From: UBA4479 sp963974935
GTDB lineage: Bacteria > Pseudomonadota > Alphaproteobacteria > Rhodospirillales > Casp-alpha2
Reading direction: 5' to 3'
Length of the DNA: 64,000 nt
NCBI GenBank assembly: GCA_963974935.1
Contig: CAXBEV010000002.1
Coordinates: 173,467-237,466 of the forward strand
The notes under the pieces are model-generated. The model did no database searches, was not told where the DNA came from, and worked only from the letters and a program-made list of their open reading frames with translations. The position numbers were made by a program, and so were the translations under genes. Below are positions 51,844 through 60,296 of the stretch, one piece after another (position 1 is the first letter of the stretch; each line of letters starts with the position of its first letter).

Positions 51844-53175
51844 CTACCAACGTCTTTCGAATTTTTTACGCAAGATCACGGCAAACGCATTCATCATGAT
51901 GAGGAAACTCAACAAGACCATAATCGCCGCCGATGTCCGGGCGACAAACGCGCGTTCAGGACTATCCGCCCACAAGTACACCTGCACCGGCAGCACCGTT
52001 GCAGGGTCCGTGAAGCTGCCCGGAATATCGACGATAAACGCGACCATACCGATCATCAAAAGCGGTGCCGTCTCGCCCAAAGCCTGGGCCATGCCGATGA
52101 TCGTGCCGGTCAGAATTCCTGGCATCGCCAACGGTAACACATGGTGGGCAACGACCTGCATACGGGATGCGCCCAAGCCCATGGCCGCTTCGCGGATCGA
52201 CGGCGGCACAGCCTTCAGCGCAGCGCGACTGGCAATAATGATGGTCGGCAACGTCATCAAGGCCAGTACCATACCACCCAACAACGGCGCTGAGCGCGGC
52301 ACCCCAAAGAAGTTGATAAACACCGCCAAGCCCAACAAGCCGAACACGATGGACGGGACAGCGGCCAGGTTGTTGATATTCACCTCAATAATCTGGGTGA
52401 GGCGATTTTTCGGTGCGAACTCTTCAAGATACACCGCCGCCGAAACACCGATGGGGAACGACAGCATCAACGTCACCATCATCGTAAGCAGCGAGCCGAC
52501 GGCAGCACCCCAGATCCCGGCAAGCTCGGGTTCACGCGAGTCCGCATTGGTAAAGAATGTGGTGTTGAACGTGGTGAAGATCACACCACGTTCACGCAGC
52601 TCGTCGAACCACGCCATTTGCTGATCGGAAACAGGCCGATCTGCTTCGGCAACGGAACGATCAAAGATGCCCTTGCTGTACAAATCCATCACCGATGCGA
52701 GCGGAAAATCAAACGTGACCGTTTGCCCGATCAAACTGGGGTCGGCGGTGACGGCTTGTTGCATTTGATAGCTGGCGCCCCGGCTCAACATGCCGGTCAG
52801 CTCGCGTTTATCGCGACGGCCGGTAACATCTGGGAATAAATCCGACATCGCACCCAACACGAGCTTGCGATAGTTCGCGCGGGCTAAAATCTCTGGATCA
52901 CGTTCGCCGCTGGGGTCGATTACCTGCTCGTCGATATTGACCGTCAATTGGATTTTAGTTTCCGTGAACGTTGGCAAGCCGCTGGAGATAATCGTGGTGA
53001 ACAGCGTCAAAATCGCCGCCAATGCCAACCCGATTGCGATAATACCATAGGCCTTAAAACGTGCTTCGGCAGCATAGCGACGCTTCAGGCCGCGCCTGAC
53101 GGCCTCAGCAGCTTTGGTGCCGCGACGGCCCGAGTTTTCTGTGGGTGTTATATCATTCATGACGATATCAGTCAT
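51844..53175 (-). CDS. pstA: Phosphate ABC transporter permease PstA (long form)
   Basis: Inner-membrane permease. At 443 residues it is much longer than E. coli PstA (about 296) because of an N-terminal cytoplasmic tail and a large periplasmic insert after the first span, as in the alphaproteobacterial DUF3333-containing form. The C-terminal half has the ABC permease core: SVLTMMVTLMLSFPIGVSAA-type helices, PSIVFGLLGLAVFINFFGVP and the EAA-loop region IREAAMGLGASRMQVVAHHVLP. It overlaps the pstC 3' end by 8 bp, so translation is coupled. Confidence 0.93.
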   Translation of the reverse strand: MTDIVMNDITPTENSGRRGTKAAEAVRRGLKRRYAAEARFKAYGIIAIGLALAAILTLFTTIISSGLPTFTETKIQLTVNIDEQVIDPSGERDPEILARANYRKLVLGAMSDLFPDVTGRRDKRELTGMLSRGASYQMQQAVTADPSLIGQTVTFDFPLASVMDLYSKGIFDRSVAEADRPVSDQQMAWFDELRERGVIFTTFNTTFFTNADSREPELAGIWGAAVGSLLTMMVTLMLSFPIGVSAAVYLEEFAPKNRLTQIIEVNINNLAAVPSIVFGLLGLAVFINFFGVPRSAPLLGGMVLALMTLPTIIIASRAALKAVPPSIREAAMGLGASRMQVVAHHVLPLAMPGILTGTIIGMAQALGETAPLLMIGMVAFIVDIPGSFTDPATVLPVQVYLWADSPERAFVARTSAAIMVLLSFLIMMNAFAVILRKKFERRW

Positions 53176-54550
53176 ACTGCTCGCGGTACTTGTTGACCAC
53201 CGTCAATGCGATAATGTTCAAGCACAAAGTAACGCAGAACAGCACCAGACCGAGCGCGAACGCTGCCAATGTTTTTGCGCTATCGAATTCCTGATCGCCG
53301 ACCAACAAGGTGACGATCTGCACGGTAACGGTGGTCACCGCTTCAAACGGGTTTGCCGTTAAATTTGCGCCCAGCCCTGCCGCCATGACGACGATCATGG
53401 TCTCACCAATGGCGCGCGATATCGCCAACATAAACGCGCCGACCACACCAGGCAGGGCGGCGGGCAAAATCACCTTCTTAATGGTTTCAGAGCGTGTCGC
53501 ACCAAGACCATAAGAGCCTTCACGGAGGCTTTGCGGCACCGCGTTGATGACGTCGTCAGAGAGCGACGAGACAAACGGGATAATCATCACACCCATCACA
53601 ATGCCCGCTGCCATGGCGCTTTCAGACGATATGTCCAAGCCCATCAGGCTGCCGCTATCACGAAAAAACGGTGCGACGGTTAAGGCTGCAAAAAAGCCGT
53701 ACACAACAGTCGGAATACCGGCCAGGATTTCCAGCAACGGCTTCACCGTGCCACGCACTTTCGGCGGCGCATATTCCGCCATATAGATCGCTGACAACAG
53801 GCCGATGGGCCCGGCAATACACATCGCGATCAACGATATAAACAGCGTGCCGGCGAACAATGGAATTGCGCCGAACGCACCGGAAGAGCCGACTTGATCA
53901 GAACGCAAAGCGGTCTGCGGACTCCATTCAAGGCCGAACAGGAATTCGGTCGGTGAGACTTTTTCAAAAAACCGATACGATTCGAACACCAGCGACAACA
54001 CGATTCCGATGGTCGTCAAAATCGCGATGCTTGAGCAGATAATCAAAAACACCATCACAGCCCGTTCGACCCGATTTCGAGCCCGCATGTTCGGCGATAT
54101 CCGCTGACGTGCATACGCCAGCGCAGCAATCCCCAAGGAAAGCACCACGACCATCTGCGCCAACTGACTGATATTCATCAAACTTACATAATGATCAGCG
54201 GCCGCCTGAACATCGGCGGTGATGTCGCCCGACGTAATATTGCCAGACGCCAGGTTGCGAATATCGTTCATCACCAGCGACATCCTGGCCGCATCTTCGA
54301 TGACCAGCGAATTCGCTAAGTCAGCTTGTACCACCATCTCAACAATCGGCGTTTGAAAGACCAACCAGGCCCCCATAACCAGCAATGCCGGCACACCGCA
54401 CCAAAGTGCGACGAAGTAGCCGTAGTAATGCGGACGGGAATGGAGTTTGTTGGCATGTCCACCAACCGTAGCTAACGAGCGAGAGCGACCCAGATAAAAA
54501 CCAAAAACCGTCAGGCCGATGAGCGCGATCAGGATGAAATAAAATGACAT
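53168..54550 (-). CDS. pstC: Phosphate ABC transporter permease PstC (long form)
   Basis: Inner-membrane permease partner of PstA, 460 residues against about 319 in E. coli. The extra length is an N-terminal region with an additional span and a periplasmic segment before the conserved core. The core shows LFAGTLFISLIAMCIAGPIG, LEILAGIPTVVYGFFAAL and the EAA-loop VPQSLREGSYGLGATRSETI. A hairpin and 156 bases separate it from pstS upstream. Confidence 0.93.
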   Translation of the reverse strand: MSFYFILIALIGLTVFGFYLGRSRSLATVGGHANKLHSRPHYYGYFVALWCGVPALLVMGAWLVFQTPIVEMVVQADLANSLVIEDAARMSLVMNDIRNLASGNITSGDITADVQAAADHYVSLMNISQLAQMVVVLSLGIAALAYARQRISPNMRARNRVERAVMVFLIICSSIAILTTIGIVLSLVFESYRFFEKVSPTEFLFGLEWSPQTALRSDQVGSSGAFGAIPLFAGTLFISLIAMCIAGPIGLLSAIYMAEYAPPKVRGTVKPLLEILAGIPTVVYGFFAALTVAPFFRDSGSLMGLDISSESAMAAGIVMGVMIIPFVSSLSDDVINAVPQSLREGSYGLGATRSETIKKVILPAALPGVVGAFMLAISRAIGETMIVVMAAGLGANLTANPFEAVTTVTVQIVTLLVGDQEFDSAKTLAAFALGLVLFCVTLCLNIIALTVVNKYREQYD

Positions 54551-54671
54551 CTTAAAATGTTTCCTCAGGTCTTTCAGTATCGCTTAGGTATTTATGCGGA
54601 CCTTGAGCTCTATAGATAAAGACGCGATCGCGTAATAAATGAATTCGAAATAGTCTTTAACTAAAGCAACA

Positions 54672-54693
54672 CCCCGAGGCCGTAGCCCCGGGG
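54672..54693 (-). promoter_or_regulatory. Strong stem-loop with UACG tetraloop between pstS and pstC
   Basis: On the minus strand CCCCGGGGC-TACG-GCCTCGGGG forms a 9-bp stem (one G-U pair) closed by C(UACG)G, an exceptionally stable tetraloop. It begins 13 bases after the pstS stop. No clear T-run follows, so it is more likely an mRNA 3'-end stabiliser or partial terminator that raises PstS output over PstCAB than a full terminator. Confidence 0.65.
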
Positions 54694-54706
54694 ATATGCA
54701 ATCAGC

Positions 54707-55744
54707 TTACATTGAGATATTTGACACCATCATCTCACCGTCTTTGCGGAACTGCTCACGCTCTGCATCCGGCATCGGGATCAATCCACGGTCGGACAGG
54801 TAGCCGCCCTCACCGAAAGCCTTCTCAGACGTGAACTCAGCAACATACTCTTTGATGCCAGGCACTGTGCCGACGTGGGCACCTTTCACGTAGAAGAATA
54901 ACGGACGAGAGACAGGATACGAGCTGTCAGCGATGGTTTCGAACGTCGGCGAAACGCCTTCGATTACCGAGCCCTGAACCTTATCGGCGTTCTGTTCTAA
55001 GAACGAATAGCCGAACACGCCGAAGGCGTTGCTGTTGGCTTCCAACTTACGGATGATCAGCACGTCGTTCTCGCCGGCTTCAACGTACTTGCCGTCTTCA
55101 CGGATGCCGTGACAAACAGCCTTGTACTTATTCTTATCCGATTTCTTCATCGCTTTGATGAAATCGAACGTCTTGCAGCCGCCTTCGAGGGCCAGTTCAG
55201 CAAATGCGTCACGGGTACCCGAGGTCGGCGGTGGGCCGAGAACTTCAATGGTCTTTTTCGGCAGCGATGGGTCAACGTCAGACCACATCATGTTATCGTT
55301 GTCCTTCAGACCGCCCTTGCCGTCGGGAATGGTCTTCGCCAGCGCCAAGAAAATCTGCTGCTTGGTGATCTTCATCTGACCAGCGGCTTTGGAATTGGCC
55401 ATGACGATACCGTCATAACCGATCTTAATTTCGGTCACAGCGCCAACGCCGTTTTTGGCACACTTTTCAACTTCGGATTTCTTGATACGACGCGATGCGT
55501 TGGTGATGTCCGGGTACTCGACACCAACACCTGAGCAGAACAACTTCAGGCCACCGCCCGAACCGGTGGATTCGATCACTGGGGTTTTGAATTTTGTGGT
55601 CTTACCGAATTCTTCAGCGACAACGGTCGCGAACGGATAAACGGTTGACGAACCGACGATGCGGATTTGGTCGCGGGCCTCTGCGGCCGACCCGGCGGCG
55701 ATAACACCGGCGGCAACTGCGATCCCAAGAAACTTACGATACAT
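54707..55744 (-). CDS. pstS: Periplasmic phosphate-binding protein PstS
   Basis: The substrate-binding protein of the Pst importer, 345 residues, exported by a signal peptide (MYRKFLGIAVAAGVIAAGSA, cleaved near AEA). RIVGSSTVYPFATVVAEEF and VIESTGSGGGLKLFC are phosphate-contact blocks, and GPPPTSGTRDAFAELALEGG is the central binding loop. It is of the PstS/SphX-like long-loop type common in alphaproteobacteria. The ribosome site AGGAG stands before the ATG. A possible Pho box lies at 55868-55886. Confidence 0.95.
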   Translation of the reverse strand: MYRKFLGIAVAAGVIAAGSAAEARDQIRIVGSSTVYPFATVVAEEFGKTTKFKTPVIESTGSGGGLKLFCSGVGVEYPDITNASRRIKKSEVEKCAKNGVGAVTEIKIGYDGIVMANSKAAGQMKITKQQIFLALAKTIPDGKGGLKDNDNMMWSDVDPSLPKKTIEVLGPPPTSGTRDAFAELALEGGCKTFDFIKAMKKSDKNKYKAVCHGIREDGKYVEAGENDVLIIRKLEANSNAFGVFGYSFLEQNADKVQGSVIEGVSPTFETIADSSYPVSRPLFFYVKGAHVGTVPGIKEYVAEFTSEKAFGEGGYLSDRGLIPMPDAEREQFRKDGEMMVSNISM

Positions 55745-55867
55745 TGGTTACTCCTGCTTTTTGCAAAATGGAGACTTTTTTCAACACCCCTCAAAAGACC
55801 CAACATGGTGCCTCATGCGATGCAGGCGGAACTTATCCCGCAAGCAGCGTCACTATTATTTCGGTTT

Positions 55868-55886
55868 TGTTACAGAAATAAGTCAT
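55868..55886 (-). promoter_or_regulatory. Possible Pho box upstream of pstS
   Basis: Reading the minus strand, ATGACTTATTTCTGTAACA resembles two 7-base PhoB half-sites (consensus CTGTCAT) spaced by 11 bases centre to centre. The second half (CTGTAAC) matches 5 of 7, the first is weaker. It lies about 125 bases before the pstS start in the 199-base gap, where a PhoB site is expected. A by-eye match only. Confidence 0.35.
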
Positions 55887-55943
55887 TCGCTCAGAATTTT
55901 GTGGATAACTCAAAAATCCCCGAAAATCCGAGAGCTTCCGCCG

Positions 55944-57005
55944 CTATTCGGTCGGCAAATAAACGGTAAACATACTACCCTGATCAACGCCACTGTCGAC
56001 CGCCAGATACCCGCGGTGACGGCTGACAATATGTTTCACGATTGCAAGACCGAGTCCGGTGCTACCGATACCGGTTTCCGCTGTACTTGAACGCGCTTTA
56101 TCGACTCGAAAGAACCGTTCCGTAAGCCGCGGCAGCAATTCCTTTGGGATTCCAGGCCCTTTATCCGCAACGCTGACGGCAATGCCGGCGCATGCACTGC
56201 CTGGTATCCGGTCAACAGGCTTTGCGGTGATCGTCACCGGATTTCCCTGGCCGCCGTATTTCAAAGCATTTTCAATCAAATTACGAAATACCTGATTGAG
56301 CTGATCGGCATCACCCAACACATCCGGCAATCCAGTCTCAACCCGTAAGTCCAGCACCATGCCGCGTTGCTCGGCCTGCTGCTCCAACACTTCGATCACA
56401 TTTATGATAACCTGTTCGACGTCGATTTTATGGCGGGGTCGTACATGCTCGTTGATCTCGACCCGCGACAACGACAACAAGTCTTCAATCAATCGTGACA
56501 TACGCTGCGATTCGCGATGCATAATATCAAGAAAACGAATCCGCGCCTCGGTATCATCGCTGGCAGGCCCGCGCAGCGTCTCGATAAAACCGATCAAAGC
56601 GGTTAATGGCGAGCGCAGTTCATGTGACACATTGGCGACGAAATCAGCACGCATTTCTTCGGTCTTTCGCGCCGATGTGACGTCGTTGAGCACGATGGTC
56701 GCCACCGAGTTATCCTCGAGCGGTGCGCCCGCCAATGTCTCTATCCGGAACGACAATGTCCGCGACACCGGCACAGGCATGGTAATTTCGCCGGATTTTT
56801 CCGGCACACCGCGCAAAACCGAATCCAAACTGTCCAATACCATGGGATGGCGGAGACTGAGCGCCAGATCCCGCCCCATCGCCGCACTGCCAAGTAAGTC
56901 TAAGGCGGCACGATTGGCATGGACAACGCGGCGCCGTTGATCCACGACGATGATTGCCGTCGGCACACTGTCGAAGACCGCATGCGGCACAGGCTTCATC
57001 GGCAT
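55944..57005 (-). CDS. phoR: PhoR-type sensor histidine kinase without membrane segment
   Basis: A 353-residue kinase expected to phosphorylate PhoB. Residues about 8-110 are a PAS domain (VPTAIIVVDQRRRVVHANRA). The HisKA block FVANVSHELRSPLTALIGF has the phospho-His at 128. The ATPase domain has NQVFRNLIENALKYGG, VADKGPGIPKELLPRL and TGLGLAIVKHIVSRHRG. Most PhoR proteins have one or two N-terminal membrane spans; here the ORF opens directly on the PAS domain, and an in-frame TAG lies just upstream (57012-57014), so no longer form exists. It is 6 bp after a diguanylate cyclase gene. Confidence 0.9.
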   Translation of the reverse strand: MPMKPVPHAVFDSVPTAIIVVDQRRRVVHANRAALDLLGSAAMGRDLALSLRHPMVLDSLDSVLRGVPEKSGEITMPVPVSRTLSFRIETLAGAPLEDNSVATIVLNDVTSARKTEEMRADFVANVSHELRSPLTALIGFIETLRGPASDDTEARIRFLDIMHRESQRMSRLIEDLLSLSRVEINEHVRPRHKIDVEQVIINVIEVLEQQAEQRGMVLDLRVETGLPDVLGDADQLNQVFRNLIENALKYGGQGNPVTITAKPVDRIPGSACAGIAVSVADKGPGIPKELLPRLTERFFRVDKARSSTAETGIGSTGLGLAIVKHIVSRHRGYLAVDSGVDQGSMFTVYLPTE

Positions 57006-57011
57006 TGTAAG

Positions 57012-58070
57012 CTACGCACTAAACGACAACGTTGTGACCGCGAGATCATTTTCTGAACAAACCTGGTCACGCCCGCTTTCTTTCGCATGGTACAGTGCTT
57101 GGTCTGCGCGTTTGATAAAAACCCCGATAGGCTCACCAAAGGCAAAAAGACTGACTCCAATGGAAATCGTTATTTTTCCCAAATCTTCGCCGGTGCGTCG
57201 ATCACGAACACTTTTAGAACTGATCGCCTTTCGGATGTTATCGGCAAGCACAACGGCGTCCTTTAATCCGGTCCGCGGCAACACGATAGAGAATTCTTCC
57301 CCCCCATACCGAGCAGTTGTGTCCTGACCTTTAATGTTTTCTTTGAGCGTCTCCGCCAAAAGTCGCAACACCTTATCGCCCACCTGGTGACCATACATAT
57401 CGTTGAATTTTTTAAAGTGATCGATATCAATCATCAGCAGGCACAACGGCTCACCACTCTCCATTGCCGCGATGGCGCCTAAGCGCAGCGATTGGTCAAA
57501 TTTCTTGCGATTGCCGATGCCGGTCAGGCCATCCGTGTAAGCTTCTTGGCGCAACGATTCCATATCTTCGCGCAAACGCTCGATCTCTGCTGTTGAACTT
57601 TGCAACTGCGCTTCCAAGGCATGGTTTTTCTTTACCATTTCATGCGTCGACTCAACCATGTCGGCGATGGTCGACTTGGCGGCTTCGTTCCCATCAAGCC
57701 CCTCCAACGAGGACGCGGCTTCGGCCAACGCGTCCGCATAGGCATCCGCATCGCCCTGTGCGGACGAAATATTACCCAACACCGTATTCACTTGATCTGT
57801 CAGTTTTCCCGTGACGTCAGCGACCGCCGCTTCCTCGTCAGCGGTTGAGAAAAAGCGCTCAAAAACTTCCACATTCCGAGCTTCGGAGAAGTCCTGATGA
57901 TTGCTATCTAGAACATCGATCGCTTTGTTCAAGTCAGGCATCTGCCCCGACGCGTACACATACCAGACCATAAAGTTATTTGGCGTCGGCTTTATGGCGC
58001 GACGCTTAAGTTGTGCTATCGCTTCTGCGGCAAACTCTGCCGCCTGGGCCGGGCTATCCGCGAACTCCAC
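57012..58070 (-). CDS. GGDEF diguanylate cyclase with a helical N-terminal region
   Basis: A 352-residue cytoplasmic protein predicted to make cyclic di-GMP. The catalytic motif is GGEEF (256-260) with LMIDIDHFKKFNDMYGHQVG before it. The I-site position has KGQD instead of RxxD, so product inhibition at the canonical site is not expected. Residues 1 to about 170 are helical, with a coiled coil at about 145-178. The start is a GTG at 58070 with a strong AAGGAGAGG site. It is the first gene of the minus-strand pho/pst run, 6 bp before phoR. Confidence 0.92.
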   Translation of the reverse strand: MEFADSPAQAAEFAAEAIAQLKRRAIKPTPNNFMVWYVYASGQMPDLNKAIDVLDSNHQDFSEARNVEVFERFFSTADEEAAVADVTGKLTDQVNTVLGNISSAQGDADAYADALAEAASSLEGLDGNEAAKSTIADMVESTHEMVKKNHALEAQLQSSTAEIERLREDMESLRQEAYTDGLTGIGNRKKFDQSLRLGAIAAMESGEPLCLLMIDIDHFKKFNDMYGHQVGDKVLRLLAETLKENIKGQDTTARYGGEEFSIVLPRTGLKDAVVLADNIRKAISSKSVRDRRTGEDLGKITISIGVSLFAFGEPIGVFIKRADQALYHAKESGRDQVCSENDLAVTTLSFSA

Positions 58071-58193
58071 AAGCCTCTCCTTGATGCGCCGACGCGCTTA
58101 AACTAAAAAACTCAACCAAGTGCCTGCACTCTATAATGATTGTCTCAAACCAACCATGGCACGCCAAGCTGAATAAGTCCTATTCGTCTCGGC

Positions 58194-58676
58194 CTACTTG
58201 CGGCGAATGCCAATCTGCCGCCCAGCCGCATCAGGCACGGCTAAGCCTACCTGCTGCTCGGCGACTACAGCAATGCGTTCCCGCACACTTTCATGAAACG
58301 GGCCGACACGGCGATCATTCAAATTTACCTGCAAAATCATCAATTCATTGGTCGCCACCAAAGCATCATCTTCGGCACGATGCATGCGATGGAAAATATG
58401 CAGGCGCTTTTCGTCGTGAGCCAACAATTGAGTTGTGATATAGACCCGCTCGCCTTTCATCACTTCTTGATCATAGGTAATATGCGCTTCGGCGACGAAA
58501 ACCGAACTGCCGGTGGTTTCGCGCAATGCTGCATTCATCCCCACTTGGTCAAGAAAAGCGTCCGTCGCATGATCGAAGACCAACACATAATAAGCGACGT
58601 TCATGTGTCCGTTATAGTCGACCCAGTCCGGTTGCACGGTCTCGGTGTGCAGGCGAAGCAGCGCGCTTTCGGTCAT
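58194..58676 (-). CDS. Acyl-CoA thioesterase of the hotdog (4HBT) family
   Basis: A 160-residue hotdog-fold protein. VQPDWVDYNGHMNVAYYVLVF is the 4-hydroxybenzoyl-CoA-thioesterase-type signature (the segment DWVDYNGHMNVAYY carries the catalytic acid), and ETTGSSVFVAEAHITYDQEV and LMILQVNLNDRRVGPF are further blocks. It resembles the thioesterases linked with carnitine dehydrogenase, but no such gene is nearby. The start is the ATG at 58676 with GGAG upstream; a frame upstream to 58775 overlaps the divergent ABC gene and is not supported. Confidence 0.85.
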   Translation of the reverse strand: MTESALLRLHTETVQPDWVDYNGHMNVAYYVLVFDHATDAFLDQVGMNAALRETTGSSVFVAEAHITYDQEVMKGERVYITTQLLAHDEKRLHIFHRMHRAEDDALVATNELMILQVNLNDRRVGPFHESVRERIAVVAEQQVGLAVPDAAGRQIGIRRK

Positions 58677-58773
58677 CAAAACACTCCGGCGTTTGGCATT
58701 ACAAAATTTCTTTGCATTTCGTAGCCCATGGCAACGCGCTTGTCGACGCGTCCGCGTTGGGTCACGATCGCGC

Positions 58774-59373
58774 ATGCTCCATATTCAAGGACTGACCCGG
58801 CCTGGATTGCAGCGCGTCGATCTCGATGTCGACGCTGGTACATGCATTGCCATACGTGGCAGTTCCGGTGCCGGAAAGTCCCTGCTGCTCCGCGCCATCG
58901 CCGACTTGGACCCTGCGGACGGCGAGGTGTCGCTCAAGGGTGTGAGCCGCGTTGACATGCCCGCACCCACTTGGCGCAAGCGTGTCATATATGTCGCGGC
59001 TGAAAGCGGATGGTGGGATGTCACCGTCGGCGATCATTTTGAAAACTCGGCTATTGCCGCCGGCTATTTAGTGCGATTGGGTTTCGCCGATGATGCAATG
59101 TCGTGGCCGGTGAGCCGACTTTCCACAGGAGAGCGGCAACGTCTGGCATTGTTGCGGGCCATCGTACTGACGCCAGAGGTCATGTTATTGGACGAACCTA
59201 CCTCGGCGCTGGACCCGGAAGCCACCGCCAAGGTCGAGAGCATCTTGCACGAAAAGCGCGCCGCGGGTGCCGTCATCATCATGGTCACCCACGACAAAGC
59301 ACAAGCCGCCCGCATGGCCGAGCATCGTTTTGTGATGACCGCCGGGGCACTCATGGCCGAGGCCGCGTCATGA
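58774..59373 (+). CDS. fetA: ABC transporter ATP-binding protein, FetA-like
   Basis: A 199-residue ABC ATPase. Walker A is GSSGAGKSLLLRAIAD, the signature RLSTGERQRLALLRAI, Walker B VMLLDEPTSALDP and the H-loop His in MVTHDKAQ. It pairs with the following permease of the UPF0014 family; the FetAB pair in E. coli exports iron and helps against oxidative stress. The start is the ATG at 58774, 97 bp from the divergent thioesterase gene; the open frame from 58645 lies on the opposite strand of that gene. Its stop overlaps the fetB start (ATGA). Confidence 0.88.
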   Translation: MLHIQGLTRPGLQRVDLDVDAGTCIAIRGSSGAGKSLLLRAIADLDPADGEVSLKGVSRVDMPAPTWRKRVIYVAAESGWWDVTVGDHFENSAIAAGYLVRLGFADDAMSWPVSRLSTGERQRLALLRAIVLTPEVMLLDEPTSALDPEATAKVESILHEKRAAGAVIIMVTHDKAQAARMAEHRFVMTAGALMAEAAS

Positions 59374-60170
59374 ACAGCTATATCGAACTGAGCTATATGG
59401 ACATCGCACTTGCCGGCATGTTGCTCGGCGTCAATGCGATGTTGTCAGTGTATTATAAGCTCGGCACTGAAAAGCGCTTGGCGATCGCAGCGATCCGGAT
59501 GGTCGTACAGCTGACTTTGGTCGGCTTGATTTTAAAGGCGTTATTTGCCGCCGTCTCGCCCTGGCTCACGCTGCTGGCTGCCATCGTCATGGTCGGCTTC
59601 GCCGGGCGCGAGGCAATGGCCCGGCAAGAACGCCGCTTCAAGGGATTTTGGGGCTACGGCCTTGGCACTGGCTCGATGTTCGCCGCCGCCGGTACGGTGA
59701 CGTTTTTTGCACTGGCGACGCAGTTTCACGCAGACCCCTGGTATGATCCTCGCTATGCGATCCCTATTTTAGGCATGATTCTCGGCAACACCATGACCGG
59801 CGTCAGTCTGGCGCTGGATCGACTTTTGGCCGACGCCGATGACGGACGTGCACGCATCGAAGCCCGCTTGGCACTTGGTCATACCTTTCGCGAAGCCCTG
59901 CAGATGCCGCTCAGGAACGCCATGCGCGCCGGCCTGATCCCGACCGTCAACGGGATGGCGGCGGCGGGTTTAGTGTCGTTACCAGGCATGATGACCGGGC
60001 AGATTTTGGCCGGTGTCGAACCGGTACAAGCGGTCAAATATCAGCTTTTGGTGATGTTTTTGATCGCAGGTGGCACCGCGCTTGGGGTTTTCGCCGCCGT
60101 GATGCTCGCCTTGAAGCGGCTGACAGATCCGCGCCAACGCCTGCGCCTCGACCGCCTACGCGGCAAATAA
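59370..60170 (+). CDS. fetB: ABC transporter permease, FetB-like (UPF0014)
   Basis: A 266-residue integral membrane protein with about six or seven spans. The family signature is ILGMILGNTMTGVSLALDRL, with FREALQMPLRNAMRAGLIPTVNGMA and VSLPGMMTGQILAGVEPVQAVKYQLLVMF (given here as VSLPGMMTGQILAG and VQAVKYQLLVMF), both typical of FetB/YbbM. It starts at 59370 overlapping the fetA stop. Iron export is a likely role from E. coli FetAB; other metals are possible. Confidence 0.9.
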   Translation: MNSYIELSYMDIALAGMLLGVNAMLSVYYKLGTEKRLAIAAIRMVVQLTLVGLILKALFAAVSPWLTLLAAIVMVGFAGREAMARQERRFKGFWGYGLGTGSMFAAAGTVTFFALATQFHADPWYDPRYAIPILGMILGNTMTGVSLALDRLLADADDGRARIEARLALGHTFREALQMPLRNAMRAGLIPTVNGMAAAGLVSLPGMMTGQILAGVEPVQAVKYQLLVMFLIAGGTALGVFAAVMLALKRLTDPRQRLRLDRLRGK

Positions 60171-60296
60171 GGCGCAAATACGTGCCGATAAACTCTAAAA
60201 ATACTGCATTTAGACCGGTTTTTGTTGGCCCCGGACGGAACGGCGTTGTAAAAGCCATCGACATTAAAGCTGAGATTCCAAGGAGACCGCGCCGTA

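Noticed and set aside
51407..52624. 405-codon plus-strand frame opposite pstB and pstA.
   Set aside because: It is antisense to two clearly conserved genes and has shadow-frame composition; no motif is recognised.
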